Shown here one piece after another: positions 52,769 to 64,000 of a stretch of DNA of 64,000 nucleotides. Both the position numbers and the translations under genes were made by a program. Position 1 is the stretch's first letter. Each line of letters opens with the position of its first letter. Source of the stretch: Trametopsis cervina. Its lineage: Eukaryota > Basidiomycota > Agaricomycetes > Polyporales > Irpicaceae. The notes beneath the pieces were generated by a model that saw only the letters and a list, made by a program, of their open reading frames with translations, ran no database searches and was not told the origin of the DNA. The DNA lies in assembly GCA_022385755.1 (NCBI GenBank), contig MU278363.1:188661-252660 (forward strand), read 5' to 3'.

Positions 52769-54916
52769 ATGGTATGTAATCACTCTCCTACTATTCCGCT
52801 TGCTTATTCTCTCTTCAGGCTGTCTGTCAATACTTCCTGAAGGGGACCTGTAAGTTTGGCAACTCGTGTAGGAATGAACATCCGCGAGACGGCGGAAGAC
52901 AGGAGGGGTTTGGAAGTACGTCTCATGTGTCCTTACTAACGCAATGTCACTGCTAATAATACCTCAGATCAGACATGGAACGCAAGTGCGAGTACAAGTT
53001 CAACCAGTATTCAACCGGCCCTATTCACGTTCGCCACCGTTCATTCCTATACAAGACGATTGCCTCTGACCATACCGCCATGTTCTCTGCTTCAGCGTGG
53101 AATCAATGAGAAATGACTTGACCGTCGGCCGTGACAAACCGTCATGGCCCTTATCATCCTATGGCCCTGCCAAGTACGCGTCCACTGTCATAACCGGCCT
53201 GGACGAGTCACTCGAAGAGCTCCGGGTAAAAGCAGTCCAGGCGTTAAAGGACGGTACTTCAAGCGAATATGTGAGTCCGAAGTATTTGTAGTTGGCCTAT
53301 TCCTCATCTATTGTCATGTTCTCCAGATGAAGTACGAGGCAGACAAGATCGCTGCTGCCGAGCAAACCTTCTCGCAGGCACTCTCGAATGCGCAACAGCT
53401 CTATAACCAAGCCACGGGAAACAATGTACCTGTTTCTGCATTTGGGGGTACCAGTGGCTCGGCCTTTGGGGCGACGTCTGCTTTCGGTTCTGCCTCTACA
53501 GCTGGGAAGCCAGCGGGTGGGTTCGGAGCCTTTGCATCGACACCATCTGCATTTGGCTCAACCAGTACACCTACATCTGCCTTCGGTAAATCTGCTTTTG
53601 GGCAGTCCACATTCGGAGCACCTTCTACCTCATCGACATCAGTATTCGGCCAATCGACACAACCAACATCTGTGTTTGGTCAACCCTCGCAACCTACGTC
53701 CGTCTTCGGGCAACCCTCACAGCCTACTTCAGTATTTGGTCAGCCCGCGCAGTCCACGTCTGTCTTTGGACAACCATCACAGCCTACGTCTGTTTTTGCT
53801 CAGGCTTCTCAACCAACTTCAGCCTTTGGCCAATCGTCCAGTACCTCTGCTTTTGGTCAACCTGCACAGTCGACCTCGGCGTTTGGTCAACCATCGCAGC
53901 CAACCTCTGCATTCGGTGCGCCTGCGCAGCCGACTTCTGCTTTTGGTGCTCCGACGCAGCCAACCTCCGCATTTGCCGCTGCATCGCAACCCACAGCTGC
54001 CTTCGGTACATCAACGGCCGTGTCGGCGTTCGGCCAGCCCACTCCAGCCCCTTCAGCCTTTGGCCAGTCAGGTTTCGGACAAACTTCCCAACCACAATCA
54101 TCGCTTCTGAAGCCAGCAACTGGTGCGTTTGGATCTCCCATCAGGGGAGGGGCGTTCGCGGCATTTGCAAACCCTACTCCGCCTACAACCACCGGTGGTA
54201 GCCCTGGCAGCGGTGGTGGTGCATTTTCTGCTTTCGCAGGGCAACCGGCAGCGTTCAGCCTCGGCGCGGCGAACAACGTTCCCAATACAACCCCATCCAC
54301 TGCTGCCTTTGGCCAGACAGGATTTGGCACTTCTACAGCACCGACTTCGGCATTCGGCTCGACGACCACTCCGTCTGCGTTCGGGGCTCCATCTGCCTTT
54401 GGTGCCCTTGGCCAGAACCAATCGACACCTACCTCAGCCTTTGGCGCCCCTGCCCAACCTACATCTGCCTTTGGAGCTCCTGCCGTCACTTCGGCCTTCA
54501 GTTCGTCTACCAATAACACCCCGCCTGCGAACAATTCGATATCCGCATTTGGTGCACCCACTCAGCCCCAATCTGCGTTCGGGTCGACCGCTAATACACA
54601 ATCCACGTCTGCCTTTGGTGCTACAGCGCAGCCTGTGTCTGCCTTCGGCGCGCCATCGCCCTCCGCAAGTTCAGCCTTCGGCTCATTCACACAACCCCTC
54701 TCGGTATCAACAAACATTGTTCCGAAAGGTGGTAAACCTGATTTCGAAGCTGCTCTATCGAAGGTTCGGGCCAAACCAGGTCTGGACCGGTATGACTCGC
54801 TATTGCCCGAGAACTATCTGCAGCTAATACCTGAATCCGCGAGGGAGGCATTCCAAGCAAGGAAGTTTGAGTGGGGAAATATACCTGAGTGGATACCACC
54901 GAAGGAGTTACGATAG
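52769..54916 (+). CDS. NUP42: FG-repeat nucleoporin NUP42 (CCCH zinc finger, Gle1-binding tail)
   Basis: A nuclear pore protein of the cytoplasmic face, helping Gle1 and Dbp5 in mRNA export. Five exons (52769-52771, 52819-52915, 52968-53028, 53096-53270, 53327-54916) join in frame to 641 residues. Exon 1 is the ATG codon alone. Exon 2 gives AVCQYFLKGTCKFGNSCRNEH, a CCCH zinc finger (C-x7-C-x5-C-x3-H spacing). A helical stretch follows (LEELRVKAVQALKDGTS, KIAAAEQTFSQALSNAQQL). Residues ~170-560 are a dense FG domain of SAFG/SVFG repeats, largely a degenerate tandem array rich in QPTSAFG. The tail RKFEWGNIPEWIPPKELR matches the Gle1-binding motif of Nup42 family members. The stop is TAG at 54914-54916. 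Confidence 0.9.
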
Positions 54917-55593
54917 TATATCACGCGCAGACTTTGTATTTCTTAGATTTATGTCACATATGTCAAGCTTCTAGCGTGCACTCATATCCAGAACGTCCAT
55001 ATCAAGTGTGCAGCGCGAATTTGATTGCGTTCGTTTCGTTCCTTGTCGTCAGCTGGCACCCAAGTGGCCATTTTGTTTATTCCTCGCATGCTCGTCGTCA
55101 CTCTACTCCATCCTGGGACTCTGCATCTTTGGTAGAACATGTAATCGGTCTAGTGAGCGCACGTATCTGGTTGCTGCACATAATCTCGGCTACTCGCGAG
55201 AACTACGTCGCTGGCATTGCGATGAACTGATGCTGTTACAGTAGCCTCTCTCGACACAGAGTACATGTACCTGGATAATCGAGACATTGTGTCAGAAAAA
55301 GGTCTGCCCCCTGGTGTGGAAGCCCGTCGACTTGAGGCATAGGAAGGGTTATAACATGCATCCAGCCGCCGACGACGTAATCTGAAGTTCCTACCAAAAG
55401 GGCAGTCTCGCCTTCAGTTCTCCGACCACGAGGATACGATTTCTTTGAAAATCCATACACCGTGGTATGTACTTTGGTACCGTCATTACGTACAATGCGA
55501 TAACACACGTCACTTATTCCGTCTCACCAAACTTTTCATGACTGCATCTGGTCTTTGATTTCCGAAGCTGCTCACCAAATACTTCGCCCAGGA
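54917..55593. other. Spacer between NUP42 and the unknown nuclear gene
   Basis: 3' flank of NUP42, then promoter of the next plus-strand gene. A minus-strand open frame at 55236-55508 (90 residues) has no domain and is not called. Confidence 0.45.
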
Positions 55594-56824
55594 ATGAGCG
55601 GATCCAAAAGGCGGAGCACGGTACACGACTTAGCTAGCTTACGGCTTCATCCAGATGGCACAAAGGTCGCCAACTCCGACTCCAATCTTCAACCACGAAG
55701 GGCCAAGTATTCCACTAGGGACGCCAGAGGAAACTGGATAGCACAGGATGCCGGAGGACTTGGCCGCGTGAAGACTCGGAGGTCAGCCCAGAAAAACAAA
55801 GATCCAGAGTCGGAAGATCAGGAGAGTTTTGGCTTGTCGGTCGCTGAGAAGGGAAAGGGCAGAGCGACTGATAATCATGCACAGGAGGGCCAGGATCTTG
55901 ATGAGGAAGAATACGTGCCACGGGATGCTCGGGCAAAGAAAAAGCTAACGTTCCAGCATGACCTTGCGTTTCTCGACCCGCCTGGTAGAGATGACTCTGT
56001 CTCTCGAGGCCATTCTGGGTCTAGTGTTGCATTGGCTCTTGAATCCTGTGCATCTCATACAGCCAACTCGGGTATTCCACAACCATCTTCTGTAAGCTAG
56101 CTCATATATTGCTGTTCGCCCTTCTCATTTTGGTTTATAGGACTTATTGAAGTGCATACACTATTTTGCTAGTACATATTATGCTGAGATGGGTCAGTTA
56201 CGAGATTCCAGCAGAGATCACAGAAGAGAAAAGAAGCGGAGAAAGCTGGAGCGTTCGGAAGCATCATCGTCTACCAGAGTGGCCAGGCCAGGGAAGAAGA
56301 TAAACGGGGTCGATGGGGCCTACGACGAAGCCTCTTCATCCTCCTCTGAAGACAGTGAGAATGAGACTTTGGAGGCAGAAGAACAAAGAGCCAAGCGAGT
56401 CTCCACGGATAAAAGCGGTGTAGGCAGGCGGAAACGTCGGATACGAACGGAAACGGCTCACGCAGACGTCGATATGTACAAAATTTGTGATGGGTCTGCC
56501 TTGATGGCGATAGGTAATGCAGCAGTGTACTGTGCTTGATGAGCCAATGTTGACCAATATGCAGGGATGCTCCTCCAGCAACATGTGGCTGACCTACTTT
56601 CACCACGAAAACCCGATAGCTGGGAAGAGGCCATGATGGAGCACGGCGAAAAGCCGCTCACTGCAACCAGAGAACAGTCGGAACGTGCAACCAGTCGCCT
56701 GGCGGTGCTTGCAGATGTTGACGCACCGGGCGAGGAGAGTGAAGATGAGTCGGATTGCGATGAGCTTATGGAGCGAGTGCACGGTGGACGGGGTGATGAG
56801 GAGTTCGTTCCAGGTTCGCGTTGA
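55594..56824 (+). CDS. Conserved nuclear protein of unknown function
   Basis: Three exons from ATG 55594 (MSGSKRRSTVHDLASLRLHP) to a stop at 56822-56824; about 370 residues. I do not recognise a named family, though short blocks look conserved: DLLKCIHYFASTYYAEMGQL (exon 2 start), MYKICDGSALMAIG (exon 2 end) and MLLQQHVADLL (exon 3 start). These blocks flank a Lys/Arg-rich patch (REKKRRKLERSE) and a Ser/Glu/Asp acidic stretch, suggesting a nuclear or nucleolar protein. No membrane segment or signal peptide. The two-part helical motif separated by a charged insert resembles some RNA polymerase or chromatin accessory subunits, but I cannot name one. It converges on uL13m with 88 bases between stops. 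Confidence 0.75.
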
Positions 56825-56912
56825 AAGTGGACCAGCCTACTTGCGCCTCTGGATTGGGGGCTGAAGAGGAACGTGGTCATCTATTGATATTAATGGTATA
56901 ATAGCATATATA

Positions 56913-57557
56913 TTAAACAGCATTGGACGTGGAAGGTGTTGTCACTGGGTGAGCTGTGTGCAAGGTGCCATCTTCCCACCGCTTCAAGATGTTATGTTTG
57001 AAAGCTCCAACATCTTCTCCTTCAAATATTCGCAGCCGCTCAAGTCGTCGTTCCCTTAGCTTGTTTTTCGGTAACATGCCTGAGACAGCCTTTCGAATGA
57101 TCTGCACTACTGGTTACGGCGGAGCCTCCTTGCAGATGGACGCACAACTCACCTCGTCCGGCTTCCTCTGCATCATCTCCCGATACCTAATTTCCTTCAG
57201 CCCACCTGGGTACATTGTGTGGTGACGGTAAACCAGCTGTTCAGCCTTCCTCCCTGTCACCTTGATGTTACGTGCATTAGACACTATAACGTAGTCACCG
57301 CAGTCCACTTTGATACTTCGAATTAGGACGACTATCAAAACCAAGAACACAACACGCACCACTGGGATCGAATATAGGTTTATGCTTGCCCATGAGCACG
57401 AGGGCAATTCGCTCTGCTAGCTTACCCAGTATACGGTCAGACGCATCAACGTGATGCCATACTCGAGCATAAGCCAAAGCAGTCTGTATATGGACAGTCA
57501 ACTTTCATATGTTCAGGGAAGGGGAATAAGACTAACGTTACCAATGGCCTGCGACAT
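56913..57557 (-). CDS. Mitochondrial large-subunit ribosomal protein uL13m
   Basis: A component of the mitochondrial 54S subunit, yeast MRPL23 type. ATG 57557 begins MSQAIGN, then a 50-60-base intron, then [20 protein letters not shown] with [20 protein letters not shown], the L13 N-terminal signature. Next exon: [20 protein letters not shown] and [15 protein letters not shown], then [20 protein letters not shown] (the classic AVxGMLPKN of L13) and a C-terminal extension ([15 protein letters not shown]) typical of fungal mitochondrial versions. Stop at 56913-56915. Four exons; the missing cleavable presequence is usual for this protein. Divergent from NUP188 with 275 bases between starts. Confidence 0.92.
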
Positions 57558-57788
57558 GGTGGCAAGCCTGAAGGTTTGTTGTGAGCTAAGCGCTCGTACG
57601 CGACCATGATGGCGCGGTAGCGCGTTTACGTTTGTCTATTCGACGCCTCACCTCTGGCCACCACCACTGGCTCGGACTTCCATCACGGCTGAGGCGAGAA
57701 GTAAGTAGTTCGAAAAGCTCCGTTGTCGCAGCACGTTACTAAAATATAGCGGAAGAAAACACCACAGGTTCGGCTGAACGCCAGCCCA

Positions 57789-57793
57789 TATAA
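57789..57793 (+). promoter_or_regulatory. TATA-like element of NUP188
   Basis: TATAA 40 bases before the ATG at 57833 in a short leader. Plausible core promoter; inference only. Confidence 0.4.
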
Positions 57794-57832
57794 CCAGCAG
57801 CACAATATATTCAGTCTGCACCGCTCGCTATC

Positions 57833-60800
57833 ATGAATGGGGAGTCGTCAAAGCGTTCGAACCTTGTTGACGTGTACGTTATGCGCACTGGATCTACACG
57901 TGATCTCATGTTTCTACAGGACATACCAACAAGTCCATTCATTTGTATCAGGGGAACTCGAAGGGACAAGTGTAGACCACCTCGCGAGCATTCTTCGCAA
58001 CCGGATCCATCAGCTTCGCAATATCTCCAGACCATTTGGTTCACCTTCTGACGCGTCTAGGAAGAAGGTGGAATCCGGTACCGTCACCCTGCGCGACAAG
58101 GTGACATTGTCCACCGAAGGCCGACTTGGGGACGCCGCTTTGGCTGTTAGTCGGGAATTTGACATTGATGAGGTGGAAGCGTTGATATTGGTGCGCTCAT
58201 TCTTCTACAATGAAGGGATTTTGGCCATCAAAACTGGAGAGGGGCCAATACCTGAAGCTGAGCTAGTGGAAGCCATAACGCCATTCTACTATTCAGAGCG
58301 AATTCATGCCCTTCGAATCTTGCTTCCTCTCTTTCGCACCCACGCCGGTGGCGACGGCCTCGTCGCAGAAATCGCGAATGAAATCCTCCCGGAAATCATC
58401 CCCAATCCTAAAGAGTTCACGGAAGAGGTCATTACAGAGTATACGCGCAAAACCGAGGCCAAGATCCCAAACCACCTCGTGTCCGATGTAAGGAAGGCCA
58501 CACAGTGGGCGAAACAGAATGTCAAGGAACAGCTCATCCTGCTGGAGTTGCTTTTTTGGAGCATGTGGGATTATACGGCTTGCGATGGCCCCCTAGTCGT
58601 GAAGGTCTACGAGACAGCGTATGCTACCAATATGGGCTCTAGACAGGCCTATTCCACCCTCTTACTGGACGAAGAATGTTCCCAGGTGTTACAAGATATG
58701 GCGGCGCTGTGGATACAAGTTACTATCGAGGTTTTGGAGCTCGAGAGAGTCGCAGACCCTCACGAGCTAAAACTTGCGCTCGGACCAACCGAGAAGCAAA
58801 TTTATTGGAACTCGCCCGAGTCTCTGTCGCGGATACACGAGCTGGTGACCTCACACGCGGACAGTCAATTTGCCTGCACGTACGTTGCATGGGCTTTCTT
58901 CCTTTCTCAATTCGTTGCCTCGTGCACTAGTATCAAGGAGGTCCCACATCCTTATAGGGCATTCTTTGAATCGATCGTACCAGCGGTCGACCGCTCATAT
59001 TCAAAGACCAGGGAAGCAACACATGTTCTTATGGCAGGCGCAGCCCTACAACAGGAAGCTGGATTATTGCATTTGCTGTTGACCCTTCTCACAAATTCGC
59101 CCGTGTTTGTGACCTCCTTGGCATGGAAGACGGGATCTATGGTAACAGATCCAAATGCAATAGCCTACCGGTCTGTGTTCAAAGGTATGTGATGGCCATA
59201 ATGAACTCTAGACGCGGTTTCACCTTTCGTTAAAGGACTCCTTATCGCAATCGTGGAGCTTGTTCCTGTTGAGCTCATCCCGGAATTCGATATCCTAGTC
59301 GAGATCTGGATAGCTCTATTTGGCCGTAGCGAACGAAAATCTATCGCCGGTATTTCTACCCAGTTCTGGCAGGCTGACTGGAACATCGGCATTGCTCGTA
59401 AGGCGATTTTCGATGTTGCACGCGCTCGCTTCCCCATCCAACCCAAACCCCTGATTCGATTGCTAAGGGCAATGACGGCTGCCGGTTTCCTGGACACCGA
59501 CCCCTTGAGCTCTGTTAATCAAGTACCCGAAGTCTTTTCCCCATTGGATGAGAAGGAGATCTGTGGTCAACATGTGTTCCAGTATCTTGATCAACTATCG
59601 ACGTTCACTCAGGCTATACCCATCTCCGCTTGCAGCGGTCCCCACGCCCAATACGAGAAACTTCCAGAGCGAATGATATCTTCCTCTGCGTCGACCGGCC
59701 TTACGTATACCAATCTGCGGCCTCTGAAGCTTCCAGGAGGGTCAACTCTGCCTGCAAGGTCTATCGGACGTCTCCTAAACGGGAATGGAGGAGATCTCGC
59801 CGTAGTTGCATGGCAACACGAACACTCCGGCTGGAAAGTCCTTTTGGAGATTTTAACAGACTACGTTAACCGGCGCAGGAAGGTTGGCAATGGAGGGTCG
59901 TACCAGGATGTCGATTTTGGGCGACGCCACACTACTCAAATCCAAGCATTGACCTTAGAAGACATAGGCGTCGACATGGGCCCCGCGGGTGATGATCTAC
60001 TCGTGACCGACATATTGGATCTCGTTCGCAGTTTGGTTCAAGATAATCCAGAACTTGCTATACAGCTTCTGCGCAGTTTGGAAACTGGTGATACTGTTGT
60101 TTCGCACTCGATGTTGGAAACTGAAGCACCAGACCTTGTACAGCTCACGACGCTGATTTTGGAGGACGCGCTGTCGCGCTATAACCCTACACATCGCCAT
60201 CCGCCATGCACGCAACTGATCACGTCAGCCATGAGTGTACTCTCTGCTCTTACTGTGCTTCCTCAATACTCCAGTCGGGTCTGGCTCTACATACGCTCCA
60301 CAGCTTCACTCTTTGGCTCAGAGCGAACGATCGGCTTCACATCTGCCGTGTTGGCTGCTGAACGGCTCACCGGCAAATATACGATGACTCTTGCACTGCT
60401 AAATTTGGTCCAACAGCTCTTCAATGAGGCGGCATCATCGGTGCTCAGTGTACTACAAGATAATCAACGTCTTCATCAGGTGAAGGAGGAGGTCCTACTG
60501 CGCGCAACTCGCTTTGTGCATTCCGAAATATGGGTGGAATATACGGCCTGGAAATACGCTCAACTCGGTGATCGATTTGAGATTGGCAGACGAGTCGCTA
60601 CGTTCTATTCAAGCGTACTGAAGCATTCCCCTCCCATCTATAAGGACGCTCCATTCGCTACATTGAGTCAGGCAATCGTCGGGGTTCTCGTCACTCAAGC
60701 CACCACGTCAGCCATCAATCCGCTGGTCACGTCCTTGACATCCGCGAGCCCTGTCTTGGCCAATTTGCACGCTACACGGCGCCTTGGTGATGCACGACGG

Positions 60801-63800
60801 CTTGTGTACATGCTCGAGTCACATCTTATCCTTATCCGAATCCTGCTCGTCTCAAAGCACAAGGTGGCTTCTTCGACGAGGTTATGCCTTCTTGAACAGG
60901 CGCTCAGTATGCGTGTCTCTGGCGGCCTTTACCAATCCACAGCAGCGAAAGCGGATCCCATTGATGCTTTAGCCTCTTATGCGAAGGAACGGGGGATGGG
61001 AGCCATTATTCCTGTGGTGGCGATGCAGGTTCTTCTCTCGTTGTGCTTGTCATTCTCGTCTGCCCAGGACTCTTCTCCCACGATCATCGCTCATTTGTCA
61101 GACCCTGAAGCAACTGTGGCTTCTATGGCAAGGATTGTCATGCACCCCTACGAAGACCCGTTGCTGCGGAGAGCAGTATGGAACTTCATAATTCTCGTCG
61201 TTGATAAAGAACCAGCACTAGCAGGACTTTTTGTCAGCGGTCGATTCCGAACACCCAGCGTCAAGGGTAAAGAGAAGGCCATAGAAGATAAACCTGCCTC
61301 GCCGGCCACCAGTGCTTTTTCCATCGCCGTCAATATGCTGGAGAAATGGAAGGACTTGTGGGAACTCAACCCCCAGCTGCTGGCGTCTTTCCTGCAATTC
61401 CTACATACCGTATGGGAACATGGTTATGAGCATCGATTGGTGTTAGAGACTGTCCGTAAAGACGGTACTTTCTTTGACAATCTGGCCGCTATCGTCAAGG
61501 AAGAACTTGGGCCTGTGCCTGATTATAGGACGGAGGAGTTTAGTACGGTCGAAGGTTTACAGCGATCCAGTCATCATGTTGCGGTTTGCTCGCATGCTTA
61601 CAGGATGATGGTCAAAGCGCACGCCGTTAACATTCTCGCTCTGGATATTCGCCTCTCTCTACCGCCCCAAAGAGGTGGTCTCACTCCAGCTAAGCCACCA
61701 GCATACACGGCGATACATCCAATCTTCCAAAACGAGGAGCAGATATCCGAATTAATTGCGGAGGCTGGCGCTCGCGTATTTGACCCTGCGCTTTACGATG
61801 AGTTCCACCAGCGAGCTCAGATCACTGTACCAACCTTAGTGCTCGATCATCTTCATGCACAGGAACCCTTACTGGAGCGCGAATTTGGAGACGACTTCTC
61901 CTTTTCGACGTCCCTGCTCCAATTTAGGCTGCTGCCTTACGTTGGTCTTCTACCGGAGGAGGTCTTGGACTTGCAGAAGATCTTAACGTCCATCAATTTG
62001 AATATGACTCTCGCCCAGGCTCATACCAGCCTTACCGAAGCATGGCAATCCATGTTGCTACAGGTCGTCCCCTTTACGAGAGGGGATACCGGCGTCAGGC
62101 CTACTGTGTTATCTCTGGCTGCGAACCTCTCGTCTGACATTGCGAGCGAAACGCGGTCTGGTGACATGATGTCAAGTGTTCATGGTGCCCGGCTGGCGCT
62201 GTTGCTTGCACTCCTAGAGCTAGCATGGTTCTCAACCTCCGACAGGTCAAATGAAGTGCAACATTTTATCTCTGTATCGAAAAGTCTTCGCAGCATCATC
62301 CTCAACGAGGCGCAACCTCCCGGCAGGTCCTTCCTCGGTCAGACGTCTGTCCCATTCCACCGACCGCTGCTGCAAGCCGCGTACTTCTGTGCTCGTCATA
62401 GTTGGAGTCTACTACGTAGACCAAAGGCACTCAATGCGGACCAACGACTTTCCATAACCTCCATGCTTGAGGCTATTCTTGAACTTGCCATTGATGCTCT
62501 CCGTATTACCTTTGACTCAGCGCGACAAAGATTGGATCCCGAGGTAGACCAGGATATGGAGCTCCTTGTCGCGGTCTTTGAGCAATGCACTCGCCCGGAT
62601 CTGACGCCATCGACGACCTTTTGGCTAAGCAAATGCCAAGAGAGCGACATCATTCGCGCCAGCCTGCAACTGTTCACCCAAATGGACCTCGTTGGCTATT
62701 CAGACATTGATTTCCTCCGAGCGAAGAAGCAACCTCTATACGCAGCTCATGTCCTATCATTCCATCGTGCGTTGGCCAGCATCCCTTCCGCGGCAGAAAG
62801 ATTGGCGAGCGAAGGCATTCTAGCGGCATACACTGAGAACGCTCTCACGTCTGCAATCAGAATAGGTTCGATCGAAGCCACCCTACCTGAACTCCCGAAC
62901 GAGAGGAGTCCAGCACATTTCGCATACTGCTCCATGCTGTCTGTTATCTCAGGAATTGCAACCGCTCTGGGGAGCCATGGACAATACTTCATCGCGGACG
63001 TCTGTGCGCTGATACAGCTATACAGTGATCAAATTCATCGAGCTCTATCGTGGACAATCGGCGACTCTCTGACACTTCCCCTCCTGGAGGAAATTGAACA
63101 GACTGTCAGCTTATTCTACGCCGTCTCCTGTAGCCCCAGAACGGATGACATCGCGAAGCAAGCAAGTCAGACGTTCGCTTCCGACGCACTGCTGCTTCTC
63201 CAGCAGGTCAACTATGCATTGACCCATCAGAATCATCTGGCTAGCGTCTTTGAGCCTATCATGGCAGACGAGCGGACCCGTTACGAGGCCGATGGACCGC
63301 AGTCCTCCTCTGCGAGTGCGTCCTCGGATATTACTGACCTCACAAGAAGGCCATTTCTGGCGCGAATGGTTCATCGACTGTTCCGGCTTTCGGGATCCGT
63401 TTTATTCACCCTGATCAATATCAGTAGAGCGGACGTCATCCTTCTTGGCGAGCCAGAAGATTGGCCGGTGGATAGAGCTTTGATAGTGCCGGTCAGTCAT
63501 GCATTTATATAATTCATCGTGACTGTCGTTGATATATGTCCAGCATTCGAAGGTGGTGCTCGGAGAACCTATATCGCTAGGCACCTTGCTTGAACTCGGT
63601 AACCACACACTGGATGTTCTTCGTCACCTGGTCGATCGTCCACCAGCGCAGACGGTTGCGGCTGTGTACACGAAAGTCGCTGAAAACCCTCCAGATGTCA
63701 GGGAGAGCACTGTTGTCACGCGTCGCAATCTGGAGGCCGTCCTATTTTTTGCAGTCACCCAGCTGGCGATGTGGCTGAGTAAACCTGAATTCGACGGAGT

Positions 63801-64000
63801 GTCTCGCGACATGGATACGGACGACAACATACCGGAATCGCAGATGTCAGAGAAGGAGAGAAGAGCCTCCCGACGACGATCTTTAACATTGGCGGAGAGG
63901 CTGAGGCGCGGGATGACAGGGGAAATGGCTACGGATTTACAAAATTTAGTCGCGAAGGCTAAACTGCTGGTTGCAAAGAGCGATGCATTGGTTGAGAAGA
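57833..64000 (+). CDS. NUP188: Scaffold nucleoporin NUP188, 5' part; C-terminus beyond window
   Basis: A large alpha-solenoid of the inner ring of the nuclear pore complex. The ATG at 57833 begins MNGESSKRSNLVDV. Introns at 57874-57919, 59185-59235 and 63492-63543 join in frame, giving about 2000 residues before the window ends in open frame. Support: the N-terminal block SRPFGSPSDASRKKVESGTV and EFDIDEVEALILVRSFFYNE, then WIALFGRSERKSIAGISTQF with ARKAIFDVARARFPIQPKPL and EHSGWKVLLEILTDYV, followed by mostly helical repeats without low-complexity tracts. Size, helical composition and these blocks fit fungal Nup188 better than the related Nup192/Nup205. A late Ser/Arg/Lys patch (EKERRASRRRSLTLAERLRR near 63860) is also present. 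Divergent from uL13m. Confidence 0.82.

Noticed and set aside
55236..55508. 90-residue minus-strand frame between NUP42 and the unknown nuclear gene
   Set aside because: No domain and no splice partners that extend it.
57833..64000. NUP192/NUP205 as identity of the last gene
   Set aside because: Same general solenoid class, but the N-terminal block with PFGSPSDASRKKVESG and the later EHSGWKVLL segment fit Nup188 better; a profile search would decide.

Overview
The window is nuclear DNA from a filamentous basidiomycete, most likely an Agaricomycete. The signs are compact GC-rich genes, spliceosomal introns of about 50-60 bases with GT..AG ends, long C-rich CT-loaded promoters, a DUF6535 membrane protein (a family expanded in mushrooms), a DASH kinetochore subunit, and fungal forms of the nucleoporins. 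Nothing bacterial or viral is present.

Layout. 1-6525 (-): the checkpoint kinase ATR/Mec1, cut by the window edge before its kinase domain. 6526-9157: repeat-bearing spacer holding a direct duplication, a ~290-bp inverted repeat and one doubtful ORF. 9158-10609 (+): glycerophosphodiester phosphodiesterase 1. 11166-13391 (-): MFS transporter. 13392-15085: spacer with a decayed copy of the 3' end of the gene at 20705-22660. 15086-19142 (+): DUF6535 protein with an in-frame exon-plus-intron tandem duplication. 20705-22660 (-): conserved Ser/Arg-rich protein of unknown role. 23624-25145 (-): mitochondrial-type methionine aminopeptidase, divergent from NOP14 (25406-28448, +). 28766-30041 (-): a second glycerophosphodiester phosphodiesterase, paralogous to the first and in the opposite orientation.

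30042-43314 is a different kind of DNA: AT-rich, without intact genes, and built from dead mobile elements. I can delimit two solo LTRs with perfect 5-bp target duplications (ATCAT and CCAGT), a third LTR and an LTR fragment of the same family as the CCAGT one, a TA-flanked element with ~180-bp terminal inverted repeats, a tRNA-like (SINE-type) fragment, a three-copy diverged repeat and two minisatellites. It also contains frameshifted remnants of a SET-domain protein, of a 2OG-Fe(II) dioxygenase that looks like the fungal TET/JBP group, and of a transposon-associated gene broken by one of the LTRs.

43315 to the end returns to dense housekeeping genes: gephyrin/Cnx1-type molybdenum cofactor enzyme (+), DASH subunit SPC19 (-), a possible small split gene (-), class 3 lipase (+), an atypical short-chain dehydrogenase (+), TFIID subunit TAF4 (-), FG nucleoporin NUP42 (+), a nuclear protein of unknown role (+), mitochondrial ribosomal protein uL13m (-), and scaffold nucleoporin NUP188 (+), cut by the right edge. 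These genes do not form one pathway. The themes are nuclear maintenance (ATR, SPC19, TAF4, NUP42, NUP188, NOP14), mitochondrial translation and protein maturation (uL13m, methionine aminopeptidase) and lipid turnover (two GDPDs, one lipase). The most informative parts for novelty are the repeat island and the duplications around the DUF6535 gene. I see no convincing new multi-gene system.
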